Of a DNA stretch of 62,349 bases, positions 45,801-55,400 are shown one piece after another. The first letter of the stretch is position 1; every line of letters starts with the position of its first letter. The notes under the pieces were generated by a model, which did no database searches, was not told the DNA's origin, and saw only the letters and a list, made by a program, of their open reading frames with translations. The position numbers were made by a program, and so were the translations under genes. This DNA comes from Sporocytophaga sp. (GTDB taxonomy: Bacteria > Bacteroidota > Bacteroidia > Cytophagales > Cytophagaceae), in contig NZ_JAGHZZ010000027.1 in NCBI RefSeq assembly GCF_017745095.1, forward strand, positions 1-62,349, in the 5' to 3' direction.

Positions 45801-48800
45801 TGTAAGAAGCTTGCTAAATGCATCATAATTCACTTTTGAATCTGTCTGAATTAGTTTATCTGGGAGACTTTCTTCCTTTAAAATAAGAGATGTGGAATAA
45901 GTTTTTGAATCTGTTATAAAAGCAAAAAAATCATTTACCACAGTCGGATCATAGACTTGAGACATTCTGTCTTTTGCAAAAGCAAAATCAGCATTGGCCG
46001 GAGCGCTTCCGTTTTCTACATCCACAGTATTTAATACCTGATTGATAACTTTGAGATTATTAAGAATTTCTGATTCTGAAGATTCAAGTTTCCCACTTAA
46101 ATCTTTACTCCAAAGAATATAATTCAGATCTTTAACCTTTACAGAAAGATCTTTGAGCAAGGCAACTATTTTTAATATTTTTATTAAAGAAGGTTCGTCA
46201 GTATCAAAATCATCTGCAAGAGGATCTATATTGGTTAAACTGCTCAAATCATTCAGGTCAGGAACAGTAGACTTTATAAGCTTTGCAAGTTGTTCAATTC
46301 TTACATCTCTGCTAAAGCTTTTATCCCATAGAGTCTGCCAATCTTTTTGTTTTTTACCGGATACAGATTGCATATCCATAACACGAAGGAAATTGGCAAT
46401 ACGTGCAAGCAATTTTACAAATGCATTATCCAGATTTCCTTCATTCAAGTCCCTAGATGGCAGAGGCAAAAAAGTATCTATTAAACTGTCTGTTTGCGAA
46501 ATGCTCCAACCCTCTTTCTTCATAAGACGAATGAAACGATGTAGCTTATGATACTCGATGGCAGTTAGTTTTTCTGCATTTACATCAGGATTCAGATAGC
46601 GCAATTGAACTTTTGCAAAATTACAATCACAGGATTCATCAGGATTAATATCTTTAAGTACGATGAGTTTCAGAATCAAATCCTGATTTTTTCTTATCCA
46701 TTGTGGTACATCATTATTATAGTCGTCAGTTAGATTCAGGTCTTTAGGAAGTTTGCCTTTAAACTCATCATCACCTATAGAACCATTGATCACCTTTACT
46801 ATTTCATCCATGCCTATTTTAAGCCTGGAAAGTGCTGGAACCAATACTGATCCGGGATTGATAAATTTGGTTTTTAAAATTTCGATAAGATCTTCATACG
46901 AAATTTCTACTCTACGACAGAAGTCTTTTCCACCTGAAATTGCCGTGTTTAAATCATCTATTGAAATCCCTTCTGGTTCTCCAAAATATTCCGGAAGCGT
47001 TCTATATGTAATGTTGGTAAATAGCTGATATTCTTCTTTAGTCAGACCAAGAGTTTCAATCCTTGTTTGTGCCTTTCCCTCAAAGACTTCCAATCCTTTT
47101 TCTAGCGTAAGGTCCCATATTTTAAATATAAGTCTTAAGGCTTCAAGAGGCTGGTCAAAAGGCAGATTATAAGGAAATACCTTTTCTTTAATGGTGTTAT
47201 AAACAGTATCAATGACAAACTGAGGGTCAGCCAGCAGGTCTTCAGTCTTTACACCTTCTATAATATCGTGCCCTTTGAAGTTGATCAATGATCCTTTATT
47301 AGCAATATAGTATTCCAGTATTTCATTGACCAGGTCTATATAGGGTAATACAGTATTGGTATTCTCACAAGTAAGCTGAAGGTGTTGTATATCAGGTCTT
47401 CTTTCGTTAAGAATTTCAATCGGATTTTGCTTTTCGGGATATTTTACATCTGTGAACTGTAACAATTCAACGAGATAGGCTGCTGGACTAAGCACAGATT
47501 TACAATGGTCGCAGGCACAGTAATCCATGTTTCCGAATAACTCTTCCAGTGTTGGATAAGCGATAATTTCCTGTTGTCCTTTTTTGAGCTTTCCTGAAAT
47601 CCCATAAACATTAGGCATGCCTCTGTAAGTCAGATAAGTAGTTGCCACATTAAGGACAGAAGAATAAATTTCATTGGCTTTAGTGTATACCATATCAATT
47701 TCTTCTTCATTCTTAAAGGCTTCTGAAACTGATTTTTTAAATTCATTTCTGGTAAAACTCATTATGTGAAATGCTGAATCAAAATTCGCGAAGGACAAAG
47801 CTTTCATGGCTTCATTGGAAGGTGTGAGCTGGTAAAGACGTTCAATTTTCTTCACAGCACTCTGCATTTCAGGTTTAAGGTCATGAAATCCATCCCAGCT
47901 TTTTACCGGTTGTTGACCAATTGTATATTTAAGTGACGTCTTTTTAAAAAAATCTGAAAGCTCTTCTTTGGGAACATTTGTTCCTGTACTGAACTCATTT
48001 CGTTGTATCATCTCTGAAACTACCAATGAAGGATAGCTTTTTTGAACCATATTAGCCATTCCTTTGGCATAATCCTTAAGATTGATATCTGCAGGAAGAT
48101 CTTGCCCAATAATCCTTTCCCATTCTTCCTCTTTGTAAAGCCCTGCCTCTACGAGCTGTGATGCATCAGAGATTCTGAAATTCTCATATAAGCGCTTCAT
48201 TAGAGGAGCATTCTGTAAAGTCAGATAACCTAATTTGCCGTCTGTCTGCAAGCTCGAAACAGTGTGGTCATCGAATCCCTTTTCTTTTAGGGACTGCCAG
48301 AACTTGTTCACATCTTCTCCTGATTGCCTGTAACTCTCTACAAATGATTTTTTCTGATCATTATTTAATCTGAGTTCCAGTAAAGAATTAAGAGAAGATA
48401 CTCCTGAAACGGGAGGCTGATGCAATATATAATCAGCGCTTATGGACTCCTGAATTTTAATTGTTTCCTGAATATTAGTCCCAGGCTGAATCACTTTATT
48501 TTCCACTGCTTTGTTTAACAGATTTCCAAGTGATTCGGACGAAAGCTTACTCACGGCCTCACTATTCCCGGCAACACCTGATCTGAAGATTGCATAATAG
48601 TGTTCTGCAGGAATTTTGGTTTCGGAACTTAATTGGTCTGCCTGAGATGCCATAGCAATTATCCTGGCATCCCATCCTGTTTTGTTGGCTATTAAAGTGA
48701 TATCACTATGAGTTTCATCTTCTTTCAGATCCTTTAATGTTTTAGCTCCCAGTATTGGTCTAATATCATTCATAAGCCTTTCAAACTCTACCGGCCTCAA

Positions 48801-49442
48801 TACCTGACTAGCAGCGATAACAACGTCGATTGTTTCTTCTTCGGAGGCATTATATTTTATTTCAGATCGAATTATTTCCTTCTGATTATTATCCGCTTCA
48901 AAGATTCTTAGTTGAATATCAGGACTAGTTTTTCCTTCTAATTTGTCCTTTGGGTAAAGGATATTATAATTTCCGAAAGGATCTGTATAGCCCTCGCCCA
49001 ACACAACTTCTCCACCAAGCCTTTTATCATAAGCAATGATATGACCATTTGTAACAGGCAGGCCATTGTCTGAAGCAATTCTTCCGCTTATTTTGTTAAA
49101 TCCGGGAACTGCACCTCCCGGCGCATTGCCTTCCAGAGGAATTGAAATGATAATATCCGATGATTTTCTTTCTGCATTCCACCTTACATTGTTTGAGGTA
49201 TTGACTAGCAGATAATCACCTTTATAAACTTTAAAATAAATATCCGGACGACGATCAAAAAGTAGTTCCGAATAATATTTTTCATTGAATTGAATAGAAA
49301 AAAATCCTTTATCATTACTGGTTGCAGAGCCTAAAAGATCATCTATGATGTAATCTTTGTCCCAGGCTTCTATTCTGAGATTTGCAACTGGCCTTGCAGT
49401 CTTTTCAGTCAATACAAAGCCGCTAATTTCAATATTTTCCAT
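42861..49442 (-). CDS. Tc toxin A subunit, N-terminal protein (shell/receptor-binding)
   Basis: A 2193-aa protein. It has two N-terminal transthyretin-like (carboxypeptidase-regulatory) modules (EISGFVLTEKTARPVANLRI and the repeat at ~110-200), the VRP1/TcA shell region (YCACDHCKSVLSPAAYLVEL at ~645), and the neuraminidase-like domain (WEWMRRYRIWEANRKVFLYP, ENWLEPELRDNKSS at ~1745). With the 1103-aa gene it makes a 3296-aa TcA, longer than the ~2500 aa of classical TcdA1; part of the excess is the N-terminal beta modules. In the complex it forms the outer shell and target-cell binding surface. It lacks a signal peptide. The break from the C-terminal protein falls after the neuraminidase-like/receptor-binding part and before the channel. 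Confidence 0.93.
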   Translation of the reverse strand: MENIEISGFVLTEKTARPVANLRIEAWDKDYIIDDLLGSATSNDKGFFSIQFNEKYYSELLFDRRPDIYFKVYKGDYLLVNTSNNVRWNAERKSSDIIISIPLEGNAPGGAVPGFNKISGRIASDNGLPVTNGHIIAYDKRLGGEVVLGEGYTDPFGNYNILYPKDKLEGKTSPDIQLRIFEADNNQKEIIRSEIKYNASEEETIDVVIAASQVLRPVEFERLMNDIRPILGAKTLKDLKEDETHSDITLIANKTGWDARIIAMASQADQLSSETKIPAEHYYAIFRSGVAGNSEAVSKLSSESLGNLLNKAVENKVIQPGTNIQETIKIQESISADYILHQPPVSGVSSLNSLLELRLNNDQKKSFVESYRQSGEDVNKFWQSLKEKGFDDHTVSSLQTDGKLGYLTLQNAPLMKRLYENFRISDASQLVEAGLYKEEEWERIIGQDLPADINLKDYAKGMANMVQKSYPSLVVSEMIQRNEFSTGTNVPKEELSDFFKKTSLKYTIGQQPVKSWDGFHDLKPEMQSAVKKIERLYQLTPSNEAMKALSFANFDSAFHIMSFTRNEFKKSVSEAFKNEEEIDMVYTKANEIYSSVLNVATTYLTYRGMPNVYGISGKLKKGQQEIIAYPTLEELFGNMDYCACDHCKSVLSPAAYLVELLQFTDVKYPEKQNPIEILNERRPDIQHLQLTCENTNTVLPYIDLVNEILEYYIANKGSLINFKGHDIIEGVKTEDLLADPQFVIDTVYNTIKEKVFPYNLPFDQPLEALRLIFKIWDLTLEKGLEVFEGKAQTRIETLGLTKEEYQLFTNITYRTLPEYFGEPEGISIDDLNTAISGGKDFCRRVEISYEDLIEILKTKFINPGSVLVPALSRLKIGMDEIVKVINGSIGDDEFKGKLPKDLNLTDDYNNDVPQWIRKNQDLILKLIVLKDINPDESCDCNFAKVQLRYLNPDVNAEKLTAIEYHKLHRFIRLMKKEGWSISQTDSLIDTFLPLPSRDLNEGNLDNAFVKLLARIANFLRVMDMQSVSGKKQKDWQTLWDKSFSRDVRIEQLAKLIKSTVPDLNDLSSLTNIDPLADDFDTDEPSLIKILKIVALLKDLSVKVKDLNYILWSKDLSGKLESSESEILNNLKVINQVLNTVDVENGSAPANADFAFAKDRMSQVYDPTVVNDFFAFITDSKTYSTSLILKEESLPDKLIQTDSKVNYDAFSKLLTYNGVLTNDAQNNLKSKADLLVDGDLSNINSPADLDTFKNDFKNAVTSLFNLSNADLNSFGVSYPELKSVFDTVKLIEDPAEQTQALLNEILPDLKLRLKVFGLKNTLSSILKSDLEITDILMERPEVVQALSDNSKSVVNDFINLQKKVVFNTNQIYEFYVDPIATDEYLLYIQAPENTLITLTFDGIKVLDNVSIGTSKEAATTIPVPLKTGVIYAASLQIGNLPTDGTANLLWRTKAMAKSIVPDNNIFDKESIFNAKSSLIRLQKAVYLHNILQLTPMELSWLTGNNAETKNILNELDTEHNISDSALHGLWNKVLLLLEFVKIKKDYDSEEDNWINILKDPEVKNGQGKNLLLSINYWNEIDLDKVLEKFSLNKSNLSSISNLTKVINAMAFVTATGYPALQVLSWVKNTPDAETIRDIKAKIKAKIDGAVWLETMQSISDPLRNKQRDALVSFILTYYKPSDEVNTANKLFEYFLIDVEMDACMQTSRVRQALSSVQLFINRCLINLEPKVAPSSIKTEQWEWMRRYRIWEANRKVFLYPENWLEPELRDNKSSFYKELEGELFQSDLNQDLAEKAYLTYLKKLDEVARLEIVGMYLEENEKGNQNDDIVHVFGRTNGQHREHYYRRFEYGYWTPWEKISVNIDGDYIYPVMWKNRLFVFWLKSFQKAQGAQSGGANFSMEDLSTGDWKNNVKIRVELTMHWLEYYDGKWSSPKSSDLDKPIVLSQLSSFDIKNIILYGRIEAPKNNISERLVFSLYYYGDINYIYKITYTSKNSPPVITQEEDSELKSAGQFNASLFRKPYESSGAQSNAGIFIDTNSSEFKVNVDQPNNKASITESLLTRKSGSIGSFQLFPMRYKLSGNQWEAPFFYRDEKSIFYGQPDEELVPIRDFTGYYDFGILTVPPIKEIPPLAEKPKFKDPKGPVVNPWDGLAITSNPNYTVILPSTDIFSFGKVSFGVDGKLQNSLQSAVEIFN

Positions 49443-49477
49443 GGTCTAAAAATTTTGTTAATGTTTAGTGTTAATGT

Positions 49478-52400
49478 TTAAAAATATCTACGCTGAGTAT
49501 ATCTGTTTGTATCATTTAATATCCCTGGCTTATCCTCAAAACCATACCTACTTCTTAAAGAACCAGATTCTTGACTGGCTGTATCATTTCTAGCGTTATC
49601 TTTAGCTACCCCCCATCCTAAGCCGAATATGTTACCACCTATAGCAACTCCTATTGCTTGTCCAGAAACCTCACCTGTTTTACCCCAAAATCTACCAATC
49701 CCTTCCCCTATAGCTTCCCCAATATATCCGCCAATCTTTGCGAATAGATCTGGAGCTGCTCCATATAAAAGGAGTAAACATCCCAAAACAGCCAACCCTG
49801 TATTTTTGAAAGCCATTGAAGTTATAGCAATTGAAATTCCACTAACAATAAAACCTATTGACATTCCTTTTCTAATATTATACCAAGCATCTTTGACGTC
49901 ATTCTTTTCTTCTATTGCTTTCAGATTGTTATAAATATCTTTCCATTCTTCTTTTGTCAGTCTGGCAATAGCAGGCTTCTCATCTTTTCCAAAGGCACCT
50001 TTTTCTTTCATCAATTCTATGCCTTTTTCAGTATCAAGAACTACTTTATAAAATTCTTCAAAAGATTTTTTACCCACAGCCAGGTCAATTTCAGCTTCAA
50101 GGCTATGTCCTCCTCCTACACCAAATGTATGATCAGGCAAATGATAATGGGCATCCTGAATTGGGTGGAGAAGATTAACACCTCCATCCTTTATGGGGTC
50201 GGCTTCTTTGCCAACCACATTCCCTGTTCTATAATTATTAAGTGAATCTGATACCTTCTCTTCTGTACTTCTCTTGTCCAGTACATGGATATTTTTATTT
50301 ATGCCCTTTGGATCTCCAGCTATACTGTTTTTAGTAGAATCGTATTCTTTTTTTGTATCAGGAAGATTTGCCGCTTCTCCTACCTTAATTGCAGTTTCTT
50401 TGCTAACATACTGCATTGCTATAATGGTAGTGAGATCTCTATGAATCGGTGCATTTGCTCTTCCATTCGTATCAACGCTATGAACTGGTTTATTCAAAAC
50501 ATACGCATAAATATTCAGCCCATCGCCGGTGCCTGTGGGATCTGGGCTTAACCACCTGCCAAGCCAAGGTACATAATATCTTGAAGTATGGTATTCAAAT
50601 CCCGTTTCTTCATCACGTTCCATACCTGTATATCGGTAACGCTTGGCGACTGCATTAATAGTGGCATTTTTAGCCTGGTAAGCTGTAGTTCCAAAAGGGT
50701 GATATTCTTCGTAACTGATAATCTGAGCTTTTTCGTCCAGCTCCAACCCCACAGAACCAAGATGATTATCGAGTTGGTATCGTGTCAATATGGTATCGCT
50801 TTCTGTTTCACGATCAATCATGACGAAGCGCTGGTTATCATTCATTAAACTCAGAGTTGTCCTTTCTAAGCCTGCCTTTGTTCCGCTATGGATCTTATAT
50901 AATTCGTAGTTAACTATATAAATTCTCTCATCTTTGACTACAGCTTCCACATTAGCCGGAGCCTGCACTTCGGTGATTTTCCGAATACGTTTACCTTTTC
51001 CGTCGTATTGATAATACGTAGCTTCAGGGGTTCCGTCATTTTTACGTTGCTTGATTGTCTTGACAAGTTCTTCTTTAAAATTCCATTTCATGACATCCAG
51101 ATGTGGCATGGATTCAATATAACCATGTTGGGGATGATGGAGATATTTATAATCGACACTCCCAATACTCGTTTTCTTAAGACGGTTGCATTTATCTTCA
51201 TATTCATATTGCCTTGTCCAGTTGGAACCTGCTGTATGAATCATTTTTGAAATATTTCCAGCCCAATCATATCGGTACGATTGATTATAATTTCTTAATG
51301 CCATAGGCCCCCCAGGATTTAACTGATTCATGTAGGATGCATCATTCCAGTTATCACCGGTATCAAATATCATTTGAGAATCGTTCTCCCTCCCCGTTGC
51401 TTCAACCAGGCGGTACAGACTGTCATAGGTATATTCGGATAAACTCTCAACTATCTGATTATTGAAGAAAGTTACAGGAGCTTTTTTATCTTCTATATGT
51501 GTAATATTACCAACCGCATCATAGGTATATCTCCAGTCCTGAATAGGTTCACTGTTCTTCGGCCTGCATTCCAATTGCTTTAATCTGAATGTCTCTTTAT
51601 CATAGAAAAATTTGGTAAAGACATCGTTACCATATATAACCTTACTTTTCTGACCTTTTTCATTATAATCGATGTCTTTTATATAAGGCTTTGACTCTGC
51701 TTCTTCCGGAAGTTTCACGAATTGACTGTTTAGCAAGCCGCCTTCATTATAAAAAAATGTAACAACGCTCAGATCAGGAACTGTCTCGCTTGTAATACGA
51801 CCAAGCGCATCCCTCTTTATTGTAAATGTAAAATTTTTATCCTCCAGATCATCTTCCAGATTCTCTCCCTTCCAGTCTGGTACTTCTTTATATTTTTTAA
51901 AGAGTTTCCTTGCAGTATCTTTGGGCTGTCCATTAAAATCGAATGCAGAAACAGAAAGCAAACCTCCTGTATCAAAATGCAAAACTGCTCTTCCCAGACA
52001 ATTTTTATTTTTTAAATCTGTCTCATTGCTTCTGCCAGGTAACAATTGGTCTTCACCATAGATAATGTAATCATAAATATTGTTTAAAGGAATAAGTCCA
52101 TCACCCCCTGAAATGATGCTTTTAACAGGGCGTTTCAATTTGTCATAGAAGTATTGAAATTCATGATTACGTTCGTCCCAGGTTCTCAAGGGATGATTCA
52201 GAACATTAGAAAGCAACCACCTTTTTCCAGCATCCATGCTTTCCTGATATACTTTATGACCCAGCATATCATATTTATATTGTATAACAGTATTTTCTCT
52301 GGGATCCGTAACCTTTATCTGATTGCCTTCAATATCTAAAGTCATTTTTGAAGGAAGATATTCGTCTTTATTGGTATCAACATTTTTTAAATGTTGTATA

Positions 52401-55400
52401 AATAAAATACCTCTTCCAAATGCATCAGTATAAATTAAAGAAGGAGTATTAGCATGCTTTGCAGCATTCTGAGCCGCCTCTTTTTCCTTGGCAGGATCTT
52501 TCCCTTCTTTAAGTAATTCTGCATCCAGACTGCCGTCTATTCTCTTTTTGTACCAAAGAGAGTCCAGTATGTTGTCATTCGCATCGTATGCAACTTGTTT
52601 CCATGTATTAAATTCAATTTTAGAAAATGTATTATCAGGCATGGTTGTTTTAATCAATCTTCCCGGAGCATCGTAGTACATCAGAGAGGTCATGCCTGTT
52701 TCAACCAGCTCCTTCAGATCTTCATAATGATGGCTGACGGCGAAATAAGGCTCATACTGTTTAACAACATTTCCCTTATTGTTCCGAATTGTTCTTCCAT
52801 TACCAATCCAGCGCAATTGGTTTTTATCAGCAGTATTTATTTCATCGACCACATAAGTATTATTATTATTAATAGTAATCCGCTTTGCAATGCCTGGCTC
52901 AGCCTGAACTTTTTTCATAATGACCTCACTGATGCCGTTTGAATATTCAAAACTCAATTGTACCGGACTATCAGGATCGGAATAGACTTCTCGCATGATT
53001 CCTGCAACTACAACAGGTTTGTTGCCAATCCTAAATGAATCAAGATCGTATACAAAACTCATTGTTGCATTTTTTAATAAGGCTTTTGCTTTTATCGTGA
53101 GTTGAGTGGAATCATTTTCAAGCAGGAAATTTTGGATATCAACTATTTCAGATTTATCTGTTATATCTAAAAATCCCGAAAGTTCATTTGCTTCATTGCC
53201 CTTTCCTTTTACAGCAATCGCCTTGACCATTCCAAGTTCGTCAGTAATAACTTCTGTTAAATTATCATTGATATCTTTAACCAGACTTGGAGCCAGCGTT
53301 CTGAAGTTGAATTTTTCAATATTGGTTTTATTTCCTAATGCATCTTCTGTTTCGATTATATGAAGGAAGTAGTTGTCATATTTAACTTTTGTTATAGCTT
53401 CAAATGAATCTTTATAAGATACCGGTACATAAAATCTGTTTTGTGCATCTGCTTGAGTTTCTGAATCTGAAATGAAATTGACGGAACCTGAACCTACCCA
53501 CCAACTCGATTCATCTTCAAATTGGATGAATTTTCCTTCAGTCATATGTGAATCCACCACTCTCCCTTGGTAAATATCCTGAAGAAGTTCTGGAGTATAT
53601 GCCAATTGATAATTCGCAAATGAAATCCCTTTGGAATCCATCTTATATAATGGTAATTCTTTATCTATAGCATCACGATAATAAGTGGAACGCACATGTT
53701 CAATAAGTCTTTTCTGCGCTTTATCAGGTAGTGCAGGTTTATCGTGTTCATGATAATGGACAGTTTCTGAATTCTGAGGCAGGAGAATATCTGAAAAATC
53801 TTCTACTGTATAATATTGTCCGGTTTTCTTTACATTTTTCAGTTCATATGTCTGGTTCTCTGCCGGCATTCTCAATCGATAGGTCTCTTGAGTAATAATA
53901 TCATTGGTGAACTCCTTTTTAAGGTAAACAATATGTGTTTTGCCTTGCTCATCACGAGTTTCTTTAGGGAGAGTATTGTCCGCTATTTTTCTGGGATAAA
54001 CTATCGATGCAGATTCTAGCACATTACCATATATATCGAACAGAATATTGAGTGTATGACTTATTCTTGGATCTTCAGGATTTCGTTCATAACTATAAGT
54101 AATAGCCTCACTTTCTTTGACAATAAAAACTGCATGTTTATTTTGCCCTTTAGGCTGCAGCATCTCAATAAAGCAGTTATGTGTTGCAACTGAAAAGGGA
54201 ATCAATGCTCTTTGCTTTGCTTCGTCAGTATTACCATATTTTGCTGCATCGTTAGCAAATACTTCTGACCTGAGTCCCATGCTTTTACATGCACGCAGAG
54301 CCTCTCTCCATTCCTGTCCAGATAGCGACTCCTGAGTCAGTTGATCCGTTCCTGATATTGCAATAATTCTCGCATCATTTAAATCCGATTCATGGTGGGT
54401 AATATCTTTAATTTCGGCATACCAATAGTCCTCTTTAAACTGATTAAGTATGCCCTTCTCGTTAACAGAGGCTCCTGTATGGAACCATGACTTTGAAATG
54501 ACTGGTTCCTGGTGAAGAGGTTCTTCTACAATATTTGATGCGTTTCCTTTTATCCAGTGATCAAAAGTTTCAGTATCTACTTGTTCTACCATTCCGAATC
54601 CTCTGAACTCTTTTTCTTCGCGATCATAATATCCATGATGGTATCTGTATTGACTCACAAACGCAGCATCAGAAATCTTGTCTTTGGTAATAGTCTTAGA
54701 GATGCAGTGAATAGGAAAAGGTAATTTGGTAGCCCAGATTTTCCCCTCTGATTTGTCTTTTAGATAATACTGTGTGGAAGGCAAATATTCCAAATATACC
54801 TCTTTGCCAAGATTATTTTTAAAGGAAGTAATAATGTGGGGTTTCTTGCTGCTCATAAGATCAATATATCTGAGGGGAGCCTGCAGACCTTCTTCCAGAG
54901 CTGATGACCATACTATGCAGGAAAGGCCATTTCCCAAAAGGTCCATTACCGACACTTTAGTCTGAGGATTTACCTGCGGGAAAGAGGTGATCTCAAATGG
55001 AGTTTCAGAAAAAATATTTCCGGAAAGGTTTTTCCAACAAGTAAATTTGTTTTTACCTAGATAGATGATATCCGTTGTGCCCGATCCGTCTATATCTGCT
55101 AATCTTATAAATGAAGGATTAAAAGATTCTTCCCGATCAAAGACAGGAGATTTATCCATGATAATTTTTGCACTGAAGTTCCCATAACCTAGATTGGCCC
55201 AATAACAAACTTCACCATTCCTTATTCGAACAATATCTGTCATGCCATCTCCGGACATATCTGCAAGAAAAATGGTCTGTGCTTTGTCAGCAAAGATGAC
55301 CGCAGGTCCCTCTTCTTCATTTTTTGTCTTGAGGATTCTCAGAGCATCAGAATACCCATCACGTCCTTCAGAAGGATACCATGTAAAAATATCTTCTTCT

